From Pseudomonas fluorescens (GTDB lineage Bacteria; Pseudomonadota; Gammaproteobacteria; Pseudomonadales; Pseudomonadaceae), in contig NZ_JAGGOG010000013.1 of assembly GCF_018614655.1 (NCBI RefSeq), forward strand, positions 293,288-357,287: a stretch of 64,000 bases of DNA, written 5' to 3'. Shown one piece after another: positions 17,049 through 26,183 of the stretch. The notes beneath the pieces were generated by a model that searched no databases, was not told the origin of the DNA, and was given only the letters and a program-made list of their open reading frames with translations. The position numbers and the translations under genes are program-made. Numbering within the stretch: the stretch's first letter is position 1; every line of letters begins with the position of its first letter.

Positions 17049-17507
17049 CTACGCCCCTCTGTGCGCGGCGTATGCCTGCAGCAAATCAGGAAACGCCTGC
17101 CTCTCGGGAAGCTGCGCAAAGCTGTGAATCGCTGGTGTGGACGCCCAGGGCAACTTCTCGCTGGTCCAGGTTTCCATGAACGGGACATAGTCGTTGGCGT
17201 CATCCAGCATCACTGCGCGCACATTGATGAACTCCTCCACATCGTTGGGTCGAGTAAATAGCCAACTCATGCAATGGGGGCAGCAGTAATGGCGATCCAC
17301 GCCATGGAGCCCACCGATCACCGGCTCACCCATGGTCACGGTAAAGCCGCTGCTGGGTACCAGCGCACTCAGGGAGAACGCACTGGAGGTCATTTTCTGG
17401 CAGCCGGTGCAATGGCATGCCATGGTGATCACCGGCTTCTGAGTAATGCTGAAGCGCACCCGGTTGCACCGGCAGCCGCCTTCCTGGGAAAAACCATCGA
17501 CACTCAT
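17049..17507 (-). CDS. GFA-family zinc protein (Mss4-like fold)
   Basis: A 152-residue protein of the GFA family. The zinc motifs are CRCNRV, CHCTGCQK and YCCPHC (residues about 11-90), giving the expected Cys clusters of the Mss4-like fold. Named after glutathione-dependent formaldehyde-activating enzyme, most members have no proven function. Of two adjacent ATG codons, 17507 is chosen because AAAGGAG is 6 nt before it; 17510 is the alternative. A second, divergent family member is at 35971. Confidence 0.85.
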   Translation of the reverse strand: MSVDGFSQEGGCRCNRVRFSITQKPVITMACHCTGCQKMTSSAFSLSALVPSSGFTVTMGEPVIGGLHGVDRHYCCPHCMSWLFTRPNDVEEFINVRAVMLDDANDYVPFMETWTSEKLPWASTPAIHSFAQLPERQAFPDLLQAYAAHRGA

Positions 17508-17555
17508 CATTGACTCCTTTTCATGATTGATTTGAAGCACTGATAGCGCTTCATG

Positions 17556-18191
17556 TCATTGCGCTGGCGAACGACGGTAGGCGGCCAGCAGCACCCCCAT
17601 CGTCATCAATAAACCGCCGGAGCCCCGATTAAAGCGCTGCAAGTGCGCGGGCCGCAAGCGACGCAGCAGTCGCGCCCCGCACACAGCGTAGAACGTCATG
17701 GTGCTCACGTTCAGCACGCACAGCACCAGCAACAGGCACGCATACTGCGGCAACTGGGGTTGGGTGCTGTCGACAAACTGCGGCAAAAATGCCGACATGA
17801 ACAACAAGGCCTTGGGATTGGAAACCGCTACCAGAAAGCTGCGGGTGAAAATGCTGACCGAACGAACACTGGCCTCTTCACCCTCTCCCACCGTCGGCAA
17901 CGCCGTTGGCGGCGAACGCAGCATCTGCCAGCCCAGCCACACCAGGTATGCCGAGCCGAGCCATTTGAGCGCCTGAAACAGCCCTTCACTCGCTGCCAGC
18001 AATAACCCCAGGCCGCATGCCACCGCAGTCACCAGCAATGCATCCGCCCACACCGCACCCGCCATGCCCCACACCGCCGCCTTCAACCCATGGCGCGAGC
18101 CGTTCTGCAACGCCAGCAACACGGTCGGACCGGGGATGGCGATAATCGCTGCACTCATCATGACGAATAAAAACAAGGTTGCCAGGGACAT
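17556..18191 (-). CDS. LysE/RhtB-family amino-acid exporter
   Basis: A 211-residue membrane protein with about six hydrophobic segments. The family N-terminus is IPGPTVLLALQNGSRHGLKAA (residues about 19-39) and the central motif VAVSNPKALLFMSAFLPQF. It is a distant paralog of the LysE protein at 9841, with the RhtB-type PGP motif intact. It probably exports homoserine, threonine or another amino acid. It lies 49 nt after the GFA gene on the same strand, though no link is evident. Confidence 0.9.
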   Translation of the reverse strand: MSLATLFLFVMMSAAIIAIPGPTVLLALQNGSRHGLKAAVWGMAGAVWADALLVTAVACGLGLLLAASEGLFQALKWLGSAYLVWLGWQMLRSPPTALPTVGEGEEASVRSVSIFTRSFLVAVSNPKALLFMSAFLPQFVDSTQPQLPQYACLLLVLCVLNVSTMTFYAVCGARLLRRLRPAHLQRFNRGSGGLLMTMGVLLAAYRRSPAQ

Positions 18192-18278
18192 GGGGAATTC
18201 CTATCTAACGCAGCCTCATTCAGGCTATTGGTCGATGAATGATCCATTAAAATCCGCTTCACCGCCAATCACCGGCCA

Positions 18279-18305
18279 CAAAAAAGCCCCGGACTTGCCG
18301 AGGCT
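18279..18305 (-). terminator. Rho-independent terminator (minus strand)
   Basis: Read on the minus strand: AGCCTCGG, loop, CCGGGGCT and a run of T (18280-18285 as A on plus). It ends the small gene at 18327-18518. Confidence 0.75.
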
Positions 18306-18326
18306 ATTGATGGCGTTCAAGCTCAC

Positions 18327-18518
18327 TCAATCGTCGTTCGAAACGGGGGATGTACGAGGCCTGTATCCCGGTAACGCGGCGGCATACGCCAAGGCCTGCT
18401 CACGGGAGCCAAAGGACGCTAACCGGTCATCCCGGGTGCATACCCGCCAGGGGCCACTGTTGACCTGCACGATTTCATAGCCATTGAGATGCATCTTTTT
18501 CAGCATGGGAGCGCTCAT
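18327..18518 (-). CDS. Small hypothetical protein (63 residues)
   Basis: A 63-residue protein with a compact alpha/beta look: YEIVQVNSGPWRVCTRDD followed by FGSREQALAYAAALPGY. This resembles small DUF2188-like domains in layout (two strands then a helix), but identity is uncertain. ATG 18518 is chosen because AGAGAGG is correctly spaced; a GTG two codons upstream is possible. The gene is followed by its own terminator. Confidence 0.55.
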   Translation of the reverse strand: MSAPMLKKMHLNGYEIVQVNSGPWRVCTRDDRLASFGSREQALAYAAALPGYRPRTSPVSNDD

Positions 18519-18846
18519 AGTCACCTCTCTCTATCCAGAGATAATCCAGGAGTTACCTGATCCACCATACACCTGGGTGCCGGGTGGCGGCCTACCGAAC
18601 GTCGCCCCGAGTGTCCTTTCAAAATGGATATTGTCGCCATTTCCACGGAGGTCATGTCTTGCAGGATGGATCACGCAATTGATGTAGATCACTGATCTGT
18701 CTGGCTTTTTTATCCGCATATTTATCAGCGAAAGACCGTGTTCGAACTTGCGCCAATGAGGCTGGATCTATATATTCCCTAGCCTGCTGCAACGCTCAAG
18801 GCCATCTTGAACCATCAAGCCCCCTGAGTCGCTTCACCGCGCTACC
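18519..18846. other. Intergenic region before tRNA-Leu
   Basis: About 330 nt with no convincing ORF. It should contain the promoters of the small minus-strand gene and of tRNA-Leu. Nothing else was recognised. Confidence 0.5.
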
Positions 18847-18933
18847 GCCCGAATGGCGAAACTGGTAGACGCATGGGACTTAAAATCCCCCGCTCGTAAG
18901 GGCGTGCCGGTTCGATTCCGGCTTCGGGCACCA
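18847..18933 (+). tRNA. tRNA-Leu (anticodon UAA)
   Basis: An 87-nt gene including the encoded CCA. Acceptor stem GCCCGAA/TTCGGGC is complete. The anticodon loop CTTAAAA gives anticodon TAA, a long variable arm is typical of leucine tRNA, and the T-loop GGTTCGATTCC is present. A strong terminator follows within 50 nt. Confidence 0.97.
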
Positions 18934-18976
18934 TCTTATGTTCCACTGACAGCCATCAACGTCCGTGAAACCCTTT

Positions 18977-19003
18977 AAAACCCGCCTTCTGGCGGGTTTT
19001 TTC
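18977..19003 (+). terminator. Rho-independent terminator after tRNA-Leu
   Basis: AAACCCGCC, loop TTCT and GGCGGGTTT running into further T residues. Strong stem with a T tract. Confidence 0.9.
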
Positions 19004-19148
19004 GTTTAGGGCATTCCGTCGTGGAAGCCATCAAGGGCAAAGGATCGATAAATAAGCCACAGAGAACGGAACACTGTCCGGGCGGCTTATAAGGCAACCC
19101 TTAATTGATGACTTACACTCCGGGAAGCTCCGCGCGAAGGCCAAGGAG

Positions 19149-19385
19149 TCAGTCGTCCCTGTCATCATGGTCATGATTACGATCATGCCATCGATCATTA
19201 TCACGACGATCATACCGGCGGTCATAACCCTGATCATCATCATTCCTTTGGTCGTATCTGCGACCGTGATCATAGCCTCTATCACGATCACGACCGTACC
19301 CGCCGCCTTCATCCCAGACAGGTACACAACCTCCCAGCAGGAGAGGACCTGAAAAGGCCAAAAGCATTATTGCGATGCGCTTCAT
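19149..19385 (-). CDS. Putative lipoprotein with Asp/Arg/Tyr-rich low-complexity tail
   Basis: A 78-residue protein. The signal peptide MKRIAIMLLAFSGPLLLGGC has a lipobox LGGC with Cys20. The remaining 58 residues are almost entirely Asp, Arg, Tyr, His and Gly (YDRRYDRRDNDR style), encoded by imperfect short repeats rich in GATCATGA-like steps. Such tails are probably disordered and could bind metals or polyanions. No family is recognised. The next gene upstream is also low-complexity and secreted. Confidence 0.6.
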   Translation of the reverse strand: MKRIAIMLLAFSGPLLLGGCVPVWDEGGGYGRDRDRGYDHGRRYDQRNDDDQGYDRRYDRRDNDRWHDRNHDHDDRDD

Positions 19386-19576
19386 TTTTAACGTCCTAAA
19401 AGCCAGTAAGTGTTGGCGACGACCTGATCGCTTTCTTGAGTTAGCCGGGCCACTAAATCGTGATTAACGACGCGTGGCGCGTCAGTTCGAAGAGGCCAGT
19501 TCGGCCGAACTAAAATGAGACACAAGTAACCTGTCAACCCTGATGTACAGAGTGGCCTGACAAATATCGAAGCGAA

Positions 19577-20005
19577 TTACTTGGAAGTTGAAGCGCGAGC
19601 CTTGCTCAACCCTTTGGCGTTGTGATCTCCAGGAGTAGAAGCCGAAATAGCGGTAGCTTTTGTCACTCCACGAGTGTCTTTGGAAGGTGCAATGCTTGAA
19701 GTCGTTGAACCATGACCACGGTCACTATTCCGATCGCTGCCAATGTGGTTTCCACTAGTGCCATGATCGCGGACGGCCTTCCCTACATGATCGCTGCTCA
19801 AGCCCTCGCCACGGCCATGACTACTGGAACCACCCGAGTGACCAGAACCACCTTGACCACCACCACCACCACCACCACCACCACCACCACCATCTTGGGC
19901 ATAGGCAGAGGTCATGATGGACATTTGAGCAGGAAGTAACGGTGCAGCAGCAAGCATCAACGCGCACGACATGATGGCAACTAGACTTTTATTTTTAAAA
20001 CGCAT
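19577..20005 (-). CDS. Secreted Gly/Ser-rich low-complexity protein
   Basis: A 142-residue protein. A signal peptide of about 35 residues ends near SAYAQ, and Gln-Asp then twelve consecutive Gly follow. The remainder is rich in Ser, His, Gly and Asp (HSGGSSSHGRGEG) with no fold recognised. ATG 20005 is chosen because it starts directly at MRFKNKS of the signal peptide, with GGAAG upstream; in-frame starts extend to 20047. The poly-Gly run comes from an (ACC)12 tract and could vary in length by slippage. Confidence 0.6.
   Translation of the reverse strand: MRFKNKSLVAIMSCALMLAAAPLLPAQMSIMTSAYAQDGGGGGGGGGGGGQGGSGHSGGSSSHGRGEGLSSDHVGKAVRDHGTSGNHIGSDRNSDRGHGSTTSSIAPSKDTRGVTKATAISASTPGDHNAKGLSKARASTSK
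19856..19891. repeat. Trinucleotide tract (ACC)12 inside a coding region
   Basis: Twelve perfect ACC units, read as twelve Gly codons (GGT) on the minus strand. Length change by slippage keeps frame and would only alter the poly-Gly run. Confidence 0.95.
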
Positions 20006-20305
20006 GATGGCTTCCATAATGGTTTGTTTACTCATCACCTCTGACACATTTAGCTAAACACGGTTCAAAGACAAACGAAAAATAGGAGCGCCAGTACATT
20101 TTTATAAATGTGAATGAGAATGTGTTGCCCTCTCTTACTATTAGGCAACCCCAAAACGACACCAACTCAGAGTAAATCAGTGCAAAGCCAAGCATCCGAT
20201 GCTGACTACCGATTCCATTGCGCTTTTTACCTGCAAGCCCAGTAAACAGGAGCGGTAGAGAGCTGCCATTGCTGCCGATGGCTGTAGGCAGTCATCGGTT
20301 CAGTT

Positions 20306-21022
20306 TTAAATGGTCTTACGCGTCAGCCAGGCCCCCCAGAACAGACTACTGAAGAAGCGAGTAGCGTTTCCGAATCCGGAGTCATGCATCAATTTTTGAA
20401 CCGCCGCTTCGGAATGTGGCGGATCAGCTCCCTGAAGAATTTTCCCTAACTTGGCCTTTACTTCATCCGGGCTCGCGCCATGCTGTCGCCACCGTTGCCC
20501 CCAAGCGGCAAGCAATAACGGTTGGCTGGCATAAGCATATTGATTGCCCGCGACAATCAGCGGCGCCCCCGGTTTTAGATGAGCCCGAATGGAGTGTAAA
20601 ATTTGCCGCTTCGCAACATCTCCATCGAGATGATGGAGTACTCCGATCAAGGTGGCTGCGTCGTAGGACTCGTCCGCTGCCAAGTCTTCAACATGCCCAA
20701 GATGCAGGCTTGTTCTTTCGAGCAAATTGTTTGCCTCCAACTGCTGCGCCGCAGCTTCCAGCATCGGCTCGGATGGATCGACGGCAGTGAAGCGCCATGT
20801 CGGCTCCAGCGTTGCCATTGCAATGATCTCCTGCGCCGTGCCGCCAGCGCCAACGACCAGTATTTTCGCGGAGCGTGCATTGCCCAGGCTTGCCGCCAGC
20901 ATGCACGCGGCAAGATCCTGACAGGCGTCATACCCAGCTAATGCGATACGGCTCTGCCGTCCGTACTCCTTGGCCCGTGAAGTATCAAATTTTTCAGCTG
21001 CGTTTAGAGGGGATGATTTCAA
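20306..21022 (-). CDS. SAM-dependent methyltransferase (class I)
   Basis: A 238-residue soluble protein with the Rossmann methyltransferase fold. Motif I is ILVVGAGGTAQEI (residues about 53-65), the acidic end of strand 2 is TAVDPSEPM, motif IV is AATLIGVLHHLDGD, and the following helix and strand carry LKPGAPLIVAG. It resembles the methyltransferase-12 type, which acts on small molecules or on lipids. The substrate is unknown. It lies alone between the low-complexity genes and the LysR/IorAB unit, on the same strand as the latter but separated by 194 nt. Confidence 0.82.
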   Translation of the reverse strand: MKSSPLNAAEKFDTSRAKEYGRQSRIALAGYDACQDLAACMLAASLGNARSAKILVVGAGGTAQEIIAMATLEPTWRFTAVDPSEPMLEAAAQQLEANNLLERTSLHLGHVEDLAADESYDAATLIGVLHHLDGDVAKRQILHSIRAHLKPGAPLIVAGNQYAYASQPLLLAAWGQRWRQHGASPDEVKAKLGKILQGADPPHSEAAVQKLMHDSGFGNATRFFSSLFWGAWLTRKTI

Positions 21023-21216
21023 GGCCGTTCTCCGTGTCCTTGAAATAAGCTATGCCACATAATGGAATAATGAAAATTCAATAATTTTATAAAATGCATT
21101 CCTGCAAGGAATATTGAATTTACCCGGTTAACAGAGGTGTACACAGTGCTCGGGAAGCCTGATACCCGACACCACCCAGAATGGCGAATCGTATATTCGC
21201 CAGTTCGAGGGTGAAA

Positions 21217-22137
21217 TCAAATCCGCGTTATGGAATTGAGGAGGGGTTGCTGGCGTTCTTCGAGAACCCGTTCGCGCAACGTATCGAGAAACAGTTTGAG
21301 CACGGGCGAGTCATCGTCTGCGCGGTAAGTGGCATACAGTGGCACTTCCGGCAACGCTGGGCTCAGCCGGCGAAACACCAACCCGGCTGGCGCCAGCTGC
21401 TCAATGGACGCTGGCAATAACGCCACACCGAAACCGGCCTGCACCAGGCTGAGCAAGGTTTGAACCTCGATCACCTGTTGGCGAATCTGGGGGATAAAAC
21501 CGGCCTTGATGCAGCACTGATAGAGAAAATCAGCAAACCGCGACTGCTTGAGTTCCAGCGCCACAAAAGGCTCCTGTGCCAAGTCCGCCGGCGCCAGGCT
21601 TTCGCATCGAGCCAAAGGATGATTAACAGGCATGACCACGCGAATCGGCTCGTAGAGCAGCAGTTCATTGCGCAACTGCGGATCGTCATAGCCGACCCGG
21701 AACACACAGGCATCAATGCGCTTCTCCTTCAACGCCATGACCTGTGCCGCTGGCGTCATTTCATGCAGCCGCAAGGAAACCTGAGGATAGCGCTCGCAGA
21801 AGAGGTGTAGAGCCCGCGGCAGCACGCCAACCATCACCGAACTGATCATGCCGATTTCCAGCTCGCCCAACTGACCACGACCGGTCTGACGAGTCAGGTC
21901 CAGCGCGCGGTTCAGTTGTTCGAATACCAGCGGCGCCTGCTCCTTGAGCATCTGTCCGGCCGCTGTCAGCTCGACCCGGTGATGACTGCGCTCGAACAAC
22001 GGCGTGCCCAGTTCCTCTTCCAGTAGACGAATCTGCTGGCTCAGCGGCGGTTGGCAAATGTGCAAACGCGTGGCAGCACGGCCAAAGTGCAGCTCTTCAG
22101 CAAGGGCCATGAAATACCGCAGCAAGCGCAAGTCCAT
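21217..22137 (-). CDS. LysR-type regulator linked to IorAB-like hydroxylase
   Basis: A 306-residue LysR regulator of the BenM/CatM-like group. The N-terminal winged HTH MDLRLLRYFMALAEELHFG is followed by the recognition region QPPLSQQIRLLEEELG and the effector domain (SVMVGVLPRALHLFCERYPQV). It starts 5 nt after the stop of the molybdenum-binding subunit, so iorA-iorB-lysR form one minus-strand operon. BenM-group regulators commonly answer to aromatic or heteroaromatic acids. That fits the proposed role of the island, but the ligand is not known. Confidence 0.9.
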   Translation of the reverse strand: MDLRLLRYFMALAEELHFGRAATRLHICQPPLSQQIRLLEEELGTPLFERSHHRVELTAAGQMLKEQAPLVFEQLNRALDLTRQTGRGQLGELEIGMISSVMVGVLPRALHLFCERYPQVSLRLHEMTPAAQVMALKEKRIDACVFRVGYDDPQLRNELLLYEPIRVVMPVNHPLARCESLAPADLAQEPFVALELKQSRFADFLYQCCIKAGFIPQIRQQVIEVQTLLSLVQAGFGVALLPASIEQLAPAGLVFRRLSPALPEVPLYATYRADDDSPVLKLFLDTLRERVLEERQQPLLNSITRI

Positions 22138-22142
22138 GACGG

Positions 22143-24356
22143 CTACCCCAGGGTCAGTGGCGTGGCGCGCTGGCGCAGACCGGTCAAGCTGAACAGCGCA
22201 TTGGCGATGGCCGGGGCCACCGAGGGGCTGCCCAGCTCACCGACACCTCCGGGTTTGCTCGGCTCGCCGTCCAGTACCAGAATATCTATCGTCGGCATGT
22301 CCGACATCCGGGGCACCCGGTAATCATGGAAGTTGCTCTGCACCACCCTGCCCTGTTTGATGTCCATGCGGTCGAACAGCGCGTGGCCGAGCCCCCACAT
22401 CAAGCCGCCGTAGATCTGCTCTTCGACACCGCCCGGCGACACCGCCAGGCCGCAATCGACCACGCAGGTGAGCTTATCGACCTTGATCACACCGTCTTTT
22501 TTCGAAAGTCTGGCGACCACCGCGATGAAGCTGGTGTAACCCTGATTGGTGGCGATCCCCAAGGCTACCCCTTCCGGCAATGGCTGGCCCCAACCGGCAC
22601 GTTCAGCGGCACTCTTCAACACCGCGACGTGCCGGGGCCGGTCTTTCATGTTGGCCAGGCGAAAGGCCAATGGATCCTGTCCCGAGCTGTGTGCCAATTC
22701 ATCCATGAAACTTTCGACGGCAAACACATTGGGAATGAAGCTCACGGAGCGGTACCAACCGCTGGGCACGTTGCTTTCGTGCCTGACCCAGGCCAGGTCC
22801 AGATTCGCAGGACGATAGGCAAAGTCCCACGCGGTGATAGCCTCGGTAGTGCTGTAGTCCATGTGGTCGGGGCGTTCGAAATAGCCGGGTTCCCACTGTT
22901 CCGGCGAAGCCGGTGAGACAGCGTCAAGTTTCAACGCCATGAGTGTGCCCTGAGCATCCAGCGCACCTTTGACTCGATGCAAAGTCGCCGGGTGCATGAA
23001 CAGCGAACGCATTTCGTCTTCACGGCTGTTCATCAACTTGACTGGCACCTCGGCCTGCTGCGCCAGGTAGGCCACTTCGAACAACCAGTACTTGGCCTCC
23101 CGTGCCCCGAAGCTGCCACCGGACACCAACTCATTGAGGGTGACCTTGTCCTTGGCGATCTTGCACACCGTTTGCGCAGCTTCCAGCGCCGAGGATGGCA
23201 CCTGAACGCCGCCCCAGTAGGTGATGGCGTTATTCTTCACCTCGGCGGTAATGCAGATCGGTTCCAGCGGGTTCTGCACCTTGTACGGCATGAGGTAATC
23301 GGCCTCGAGCAGCTTGGCGGCTTTCGGCCACTGAGCGCTCACGTCACCTGCAACCATGGCGGACACCCGCTGTGCATTTTTGTCGTTGATGGCCGCCGAT
23401 TGCGCCGCCGCCAGTTGATCGCTGTCGAAACCGGCCAGGGGTGAATCACTCCATTGCACCTTGAGCAACGCACGACCCTGTTGGGCGGCCCAGTAGTTGT
23501 CTGCGAGCACTGCGACGCCTTCCTGATTGCCGCCGAGCACATCAGCCCTGCCGGGAATCGCGATTACCTTACGCACGCCCGGCACTTGCAACGCCGCACT
23601 GGAGTCCACCGAGACAACTTTGGCGCCGACCACCGGCGTGCGCTGGATCACCGCCACCAGCATCGCGGGCAATTCCACATCGATGCTGTACTTGAAGCGC
23701 CCGCACACCTTGGCCGCCGCATCGCGCTTGTGCCGTAGTTTGCCAATGTACTTGAATTGCGCGGGATCCTTCAGAGTGACGTTGCCCGGTGCTGGCAATT
23801 TCGCGGCAACGCTCACCAGCTCACCGTAACCCAGGCTGCGTTTGCTGGCGGAATGCACCACCCGGCCCTCTTCGGTTGTGCAACTGTCGGGGCTGACGTT
23901 CCAGTGCTTGGCCGCCGCAGTGATGAGCAGTGCGCGCGCCGTGGCACCGGCCATCCGCAAGCGATCGTATTCCAGAGAAACACTGGTGCTACCCCCTGTC
24001 GAGAAGACTTTCCATATCGGATGGATATAGGTTTCAAAGAACGGATTTTCCGGCGATATCACCTGTACGGTCATCGGGTTGACGTCCAGTTCCTCGGCCA
24101 CGCAAGCGGCCAGTGCGGTGTGGGTGCCTGTGCCGGAGTCGTGTTTGTGCACCACCAGTTTCACCGTGCCGTCGGGCAATACCCGAACCCAGGCGTTGGG
24201 CTCGAAGCTCCCCACAGACGCAGGTGTTTTCAGGTCCGTAGCGCCTATGCCTGAGGGCAGATAGAACCCAATTGCCAGGCCGCAGACAACAGTGCCAGCC
24301 TGCTTGAGAAAGAGGCGGCGCGGCAGTTCGACCCCAGTGTCATCGATCAACGTCAT
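22143..24356 (-). CDS. Molybdopterin-binding subunit of IorB-like hydroxylase
   Basis: A 737-residue large subunit of the xanthine-dehydrogenase superfamily, IorB type (no FAD, no cytochrome domain). A signal-like N-terminus with twin arginine (RRLFLKQAGTVVCGLAIGF) is followed by NAWVRVLPDG, SGGSFGAREAKYWLFE (molybdopterin contact region) and the catalytic-glutamate region GGVGELGSP near the C-terminus. It should hydroxylate an N-heteroaromatic ring next to nitrogen, with water as oxygen source and electrons leaving through the [2Fe-2S] subunit. Its ATG lies within the TGATG overlap with the upstream gene, so the two are translationally coupled. Its Tat-like start suggests a periplasmic enzyme. 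Confidence 0.9.
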   Translation of the reverse strand: MTLIDDTGVELPRRLFLKQAGTVVCGLAIGFYLPSGIGATDLKTPASVGSFEPNAWVRVLPDGTVKLVVHKHDSGTGTHTALAACVAEELDVNPMTVQVISPENPFFETYIHPIWKVFSTGGSTSVSLEYDRLRMAGATARALLITAAAKHWNVSPDSCTTEEGRVVHSASKRSLGYGELVSVAAKLPAPGNVTLKDPAQFKYIGKLRHKRDAAAKVCGRFKYSIDVELPAMLVAVIQRTPVVGAKVVSVDSSAALQVPGVRKVIAIPGRADVLGGNQEGVAVLADNYWAAQQGRALLKVQWSDSPLAGFDSDQLAAAQSAAINDKNAQRVSAMVAGDVSAQWPKAAKLLEADYLMPYKVQNPLEPICITAEVKNNAITYWGGVQVPSSALEAAQTVCKIAKDKVTLNELVSGGSFGAREAKYWLFEVAYLAQQAEVPVKLMNSREDEMRSLFMHPATLHRVKGALDAQGTLMALKLDAVSPASPEQWEPGYFERPDHMDYSTTEAITAWDFAYRPANLDLAWVRHESNVPSGWYRSVSFIPNVFAVESFMDELAHSSGQDPLAFRLANMKDRPRHVAVLKSAAERAGWGQPLPEGVALGIATNQGYTSFIAVVARLSKKDGVIKVDKLTCVVDCGLAVSPGGVEEQIYGGLMWGLGHALFDRMDIKQGRVVQSNFHDYRVPRMSDMPTIDILVLDGEPSKPGGVGELGSPSVAPAIANALFSLTGLRQRATPLTLG

Positions 24357-24820
24357 CACGCCTCCTTCAGCGCGGCAGATGCACGCTTGATGGCTTTATT
24401 GATTCGCCCATAAGTGCCGCAGCGGCACACGTTGCCTGACATGGCGTTGCGGATCGAGTCATCGGTGACTGTCGCACCGGTGTTGAGCAACGCGGCCGCG
24501 GACATGATCTGCCCGGATTGACAGTAACCACATTGCGGGACATCTTCGCTAACCCAGGCCAGTTGCAACGGATGCTGTTCGGTGGATGACAAGCCCTCGA
24601 TGGTGGTGATGCGGTGCCCCGCCACGGCGGCGACCGGCAGTTGGCAGGAACGTACCGCGACACCGTCCAGGTGCACGGTGCAGGCACCGCACAGGCCCAT
24701 GCCGCAACCGAACTTGGTGCCGGTGAGTTTCAAGTGATCACGTAACACCCATAACAAGGGCATGGAGGGCGATGTCTCTACCAGCTCGTGTCGTTCGCCG
24801 TTTATCGTGAGTTCGATCAT
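24356..24820 (-). CDS. [2Fe-2S] subunit of IorA-like molybdenum hydroxylase
   Basis: A 154-residue iron-sulfur protein with both cluster motifs: plant-type [16 protein letters not shown] (about residues 38-53) and the C-terminal [10 protein letters not shown] with CRCGTYGRI. This is the standard small subunit partner of the IorB-like gene immediately after it. ATG 24820 ([14 protein letters not shown]) is chosen because homologs begin here; the longer frame upstream overlaps the divergent LysR promoter region. It has no signal peptide of its own and may be co-exported with the large subunit. It is divergent from the LysR gene at 24939. Confidence 0.92.
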   Translation of the reverse strand: MIELTINGERHELVETSPSMPLLWVLRDHLKLTGTKFGCGMGLCGACTVHLDGVAVRSCQLPVAAVAGHRITTIEGLSSTEQHPLQLAWVSEDVPQCGYCQSGQIMSAAALLNTGATVTDDSIRNAMSGNVCRCGTYGRINKAIKRASAALKEA

Positions 24821-24938
24821 TGTCAGGCTCCAAGAGAGCGGCCCGTCTTTGTGCAGGCCTGGTCGCCGATTATTGGGAGTCTGTGGAAAATCGGACCAGC
24901 GACGATTTCTGCCATCCTGTGTAAGTAGGACTAACAGC

Positions 24939-25829
24939 ATGTACAAGCGATACCCGTCGGTGCAGTCCATGAGTGCATTCATCCAGGCCGCACGCAGCGG
25001 AAGCTTCTCCAGTGCCGCGCGTAAACTCGACCTGACTCACAGCGCTATCAGCCAGCAGATCCGTAGCCTGGAAGACTTCATCGGCCAGCCGCTGTTCGTG
25101 CGGGAAGGTGGCGGCAGTAATCTGACCGATGCCGGGCATTTGTTTGCCAGCGTACTGTCCGACGGCCTGGCGCAGATCGACCGGGCGCTGTCCTCGGTAA
25201 AAAACCGCAGCGTCGCACAGCGGCTGACCCTTGATGTCGACAGTGAATTGGCCCAAAGCTGGCTCAATCCACGACTACCGGAACTGCTCGATTTATTGCC
25301 TGACCATGAAGTGGTATTGCTGTCGATGCCGCGCTCGGATCGCAGCTCGTTCGAGCGGGTGAACCTGGCGCTGCGCTACGGGTATGGCGATTGGGAAGAC
25401 TGCGAGATGACCCAGATCTGCGGCGATCGAGTGACTGCGGTGGCCTCCCCGGCGCTGCTTGAGCGCCATGGGTTGCAGGTGCCAATTACGCCCGCGCAGG
25501 TGCTGGAATTGCCGTTGCTGGGGTATACGCGGCGCTCGTGGATTCCCTGGCTGGAGGCAGCCGCAATGGCGCCGACCGAGCCGACTGCGCGGGTGGTTTT
25601 CGATAACGCGGCCAACCTGATTGCAGCGGCCGAAGCCGGGGTTGGCGCGGGCCTGGTGCGCGGGTTGCTAGCGGCGGATGCGTTGCGCGCGGGGCGCTTG
25701 ATAGAGCTGAACGCGGTGCAAATTCCGGCGCATTACAACCTCTACGCCGTGTGGCCGCCGGGGCAGGCCGAGCGGGTGGCGCCGGTGGTTGAGGTGATCA
25801 AGACTTTGGCTCAGCAAACACTGATCTGA
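24939..25829 (+). CDS. LysR-type regulator (GcvA/AmpR-like)
   Basis: A 296-residue LysR regulator. The HTH includes [20 protein letters not shown] and [19 protein letters not shown]. The effector domain ends [13 protein letters not shown], typical of the GcvA-like branch. It is divergent from iorA, with a 118-nt shared promoter region, and stands ahead of the plus-strand catabolic genes, from which it is separated by a 354-nt gap holding a REP pair. It is probably the regulator of iorAB, the plus-strand operon or both. ATG 24939 was chosen because the upstream frame runs into the iorA coding region. Confidence 0.88.
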   Translation: MYKRYPSVQSMSAFIQAARSGSFSSAARKLDLTHSAISQQIRSLEDFIGQPLFVREGGGSNLTDAGHLFASVLSDGLAQIDRALSSVKNRSVAQRLTLDVDSELAQSWLNPRLPELLDLLPDHEVVLLSMPRSDRSSFERVNLALRYGYGDWEDCEMTQICGDRVTAVASPALLERHGLQVPITPAQVLELPLLGYTRRSWIPWLEAAAMAPTEPTARVVFDNAANLIAAAEAGVGAGLVRGLLAADALRAGRLIELNAVQIPAHYNLYAVWPPGQAERVAPVVEVIKTLAQQTLI

Positions 25830-26183
25830 CGCCTTCGTCGGATCGCCGCCCGGAACAAGCCCGCTCCCACATGTTGATCGGTGCCAGACACAAATCCTGC
25901 ACTCACTGAAGATCCCCTGTGGGTGCGGGCTTGCTCGCGAAGAGGCCGGTACAGACACCACAAAATCCCGGCCGATATCGAACACATATCAACACCTCTC
26001 CCAATTAATATTGTACGACCCCCTCCCGCCCTTCCAATACTTCCCCCAAGCAGCCAGCGTCCCGAGCCGGATGCGACCAGGCGAGGGAATGCGCAGCAGT
26101 GCGCATAGAAATGGCCGATTACCCGGGACGTGGCTGCTGCGAACCGCAAGGTTCCCTTCCCCGCTATCAGGAGATCGACTTCA
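25830..26183. other. Intergenic region with REP pair and operon promoter
   Basis: 354 nt without a gene. REP arms occupy about 25857-25943. The AT-rich part at about 25985-26045 (AATTAATATTGTAC) is the likely promoter zone of the amidohydrolase operon. The first gene has AGGAGA upstream. Confidence 0.5.
25857..25943. repeat. REP palindrome pair (GTGGGNGCGGGCTTG type)
   Basis: AAGCCCGCTCCCACA (25857-25871) faces TGTGGGTGCGGGCTTGCTCGC starting at 25919, a convergent pair of the classic Pseudomonas REP. It is non-coding and lies in the LysR/amidohydrolase gap. Confidence 0.85.

Noticed and set aside
19856..19891. Possible CRISPR-like short repeat block
   Set aside because: It is a plain ACC trinucleotide tract inside a gene, without spacers of any length.
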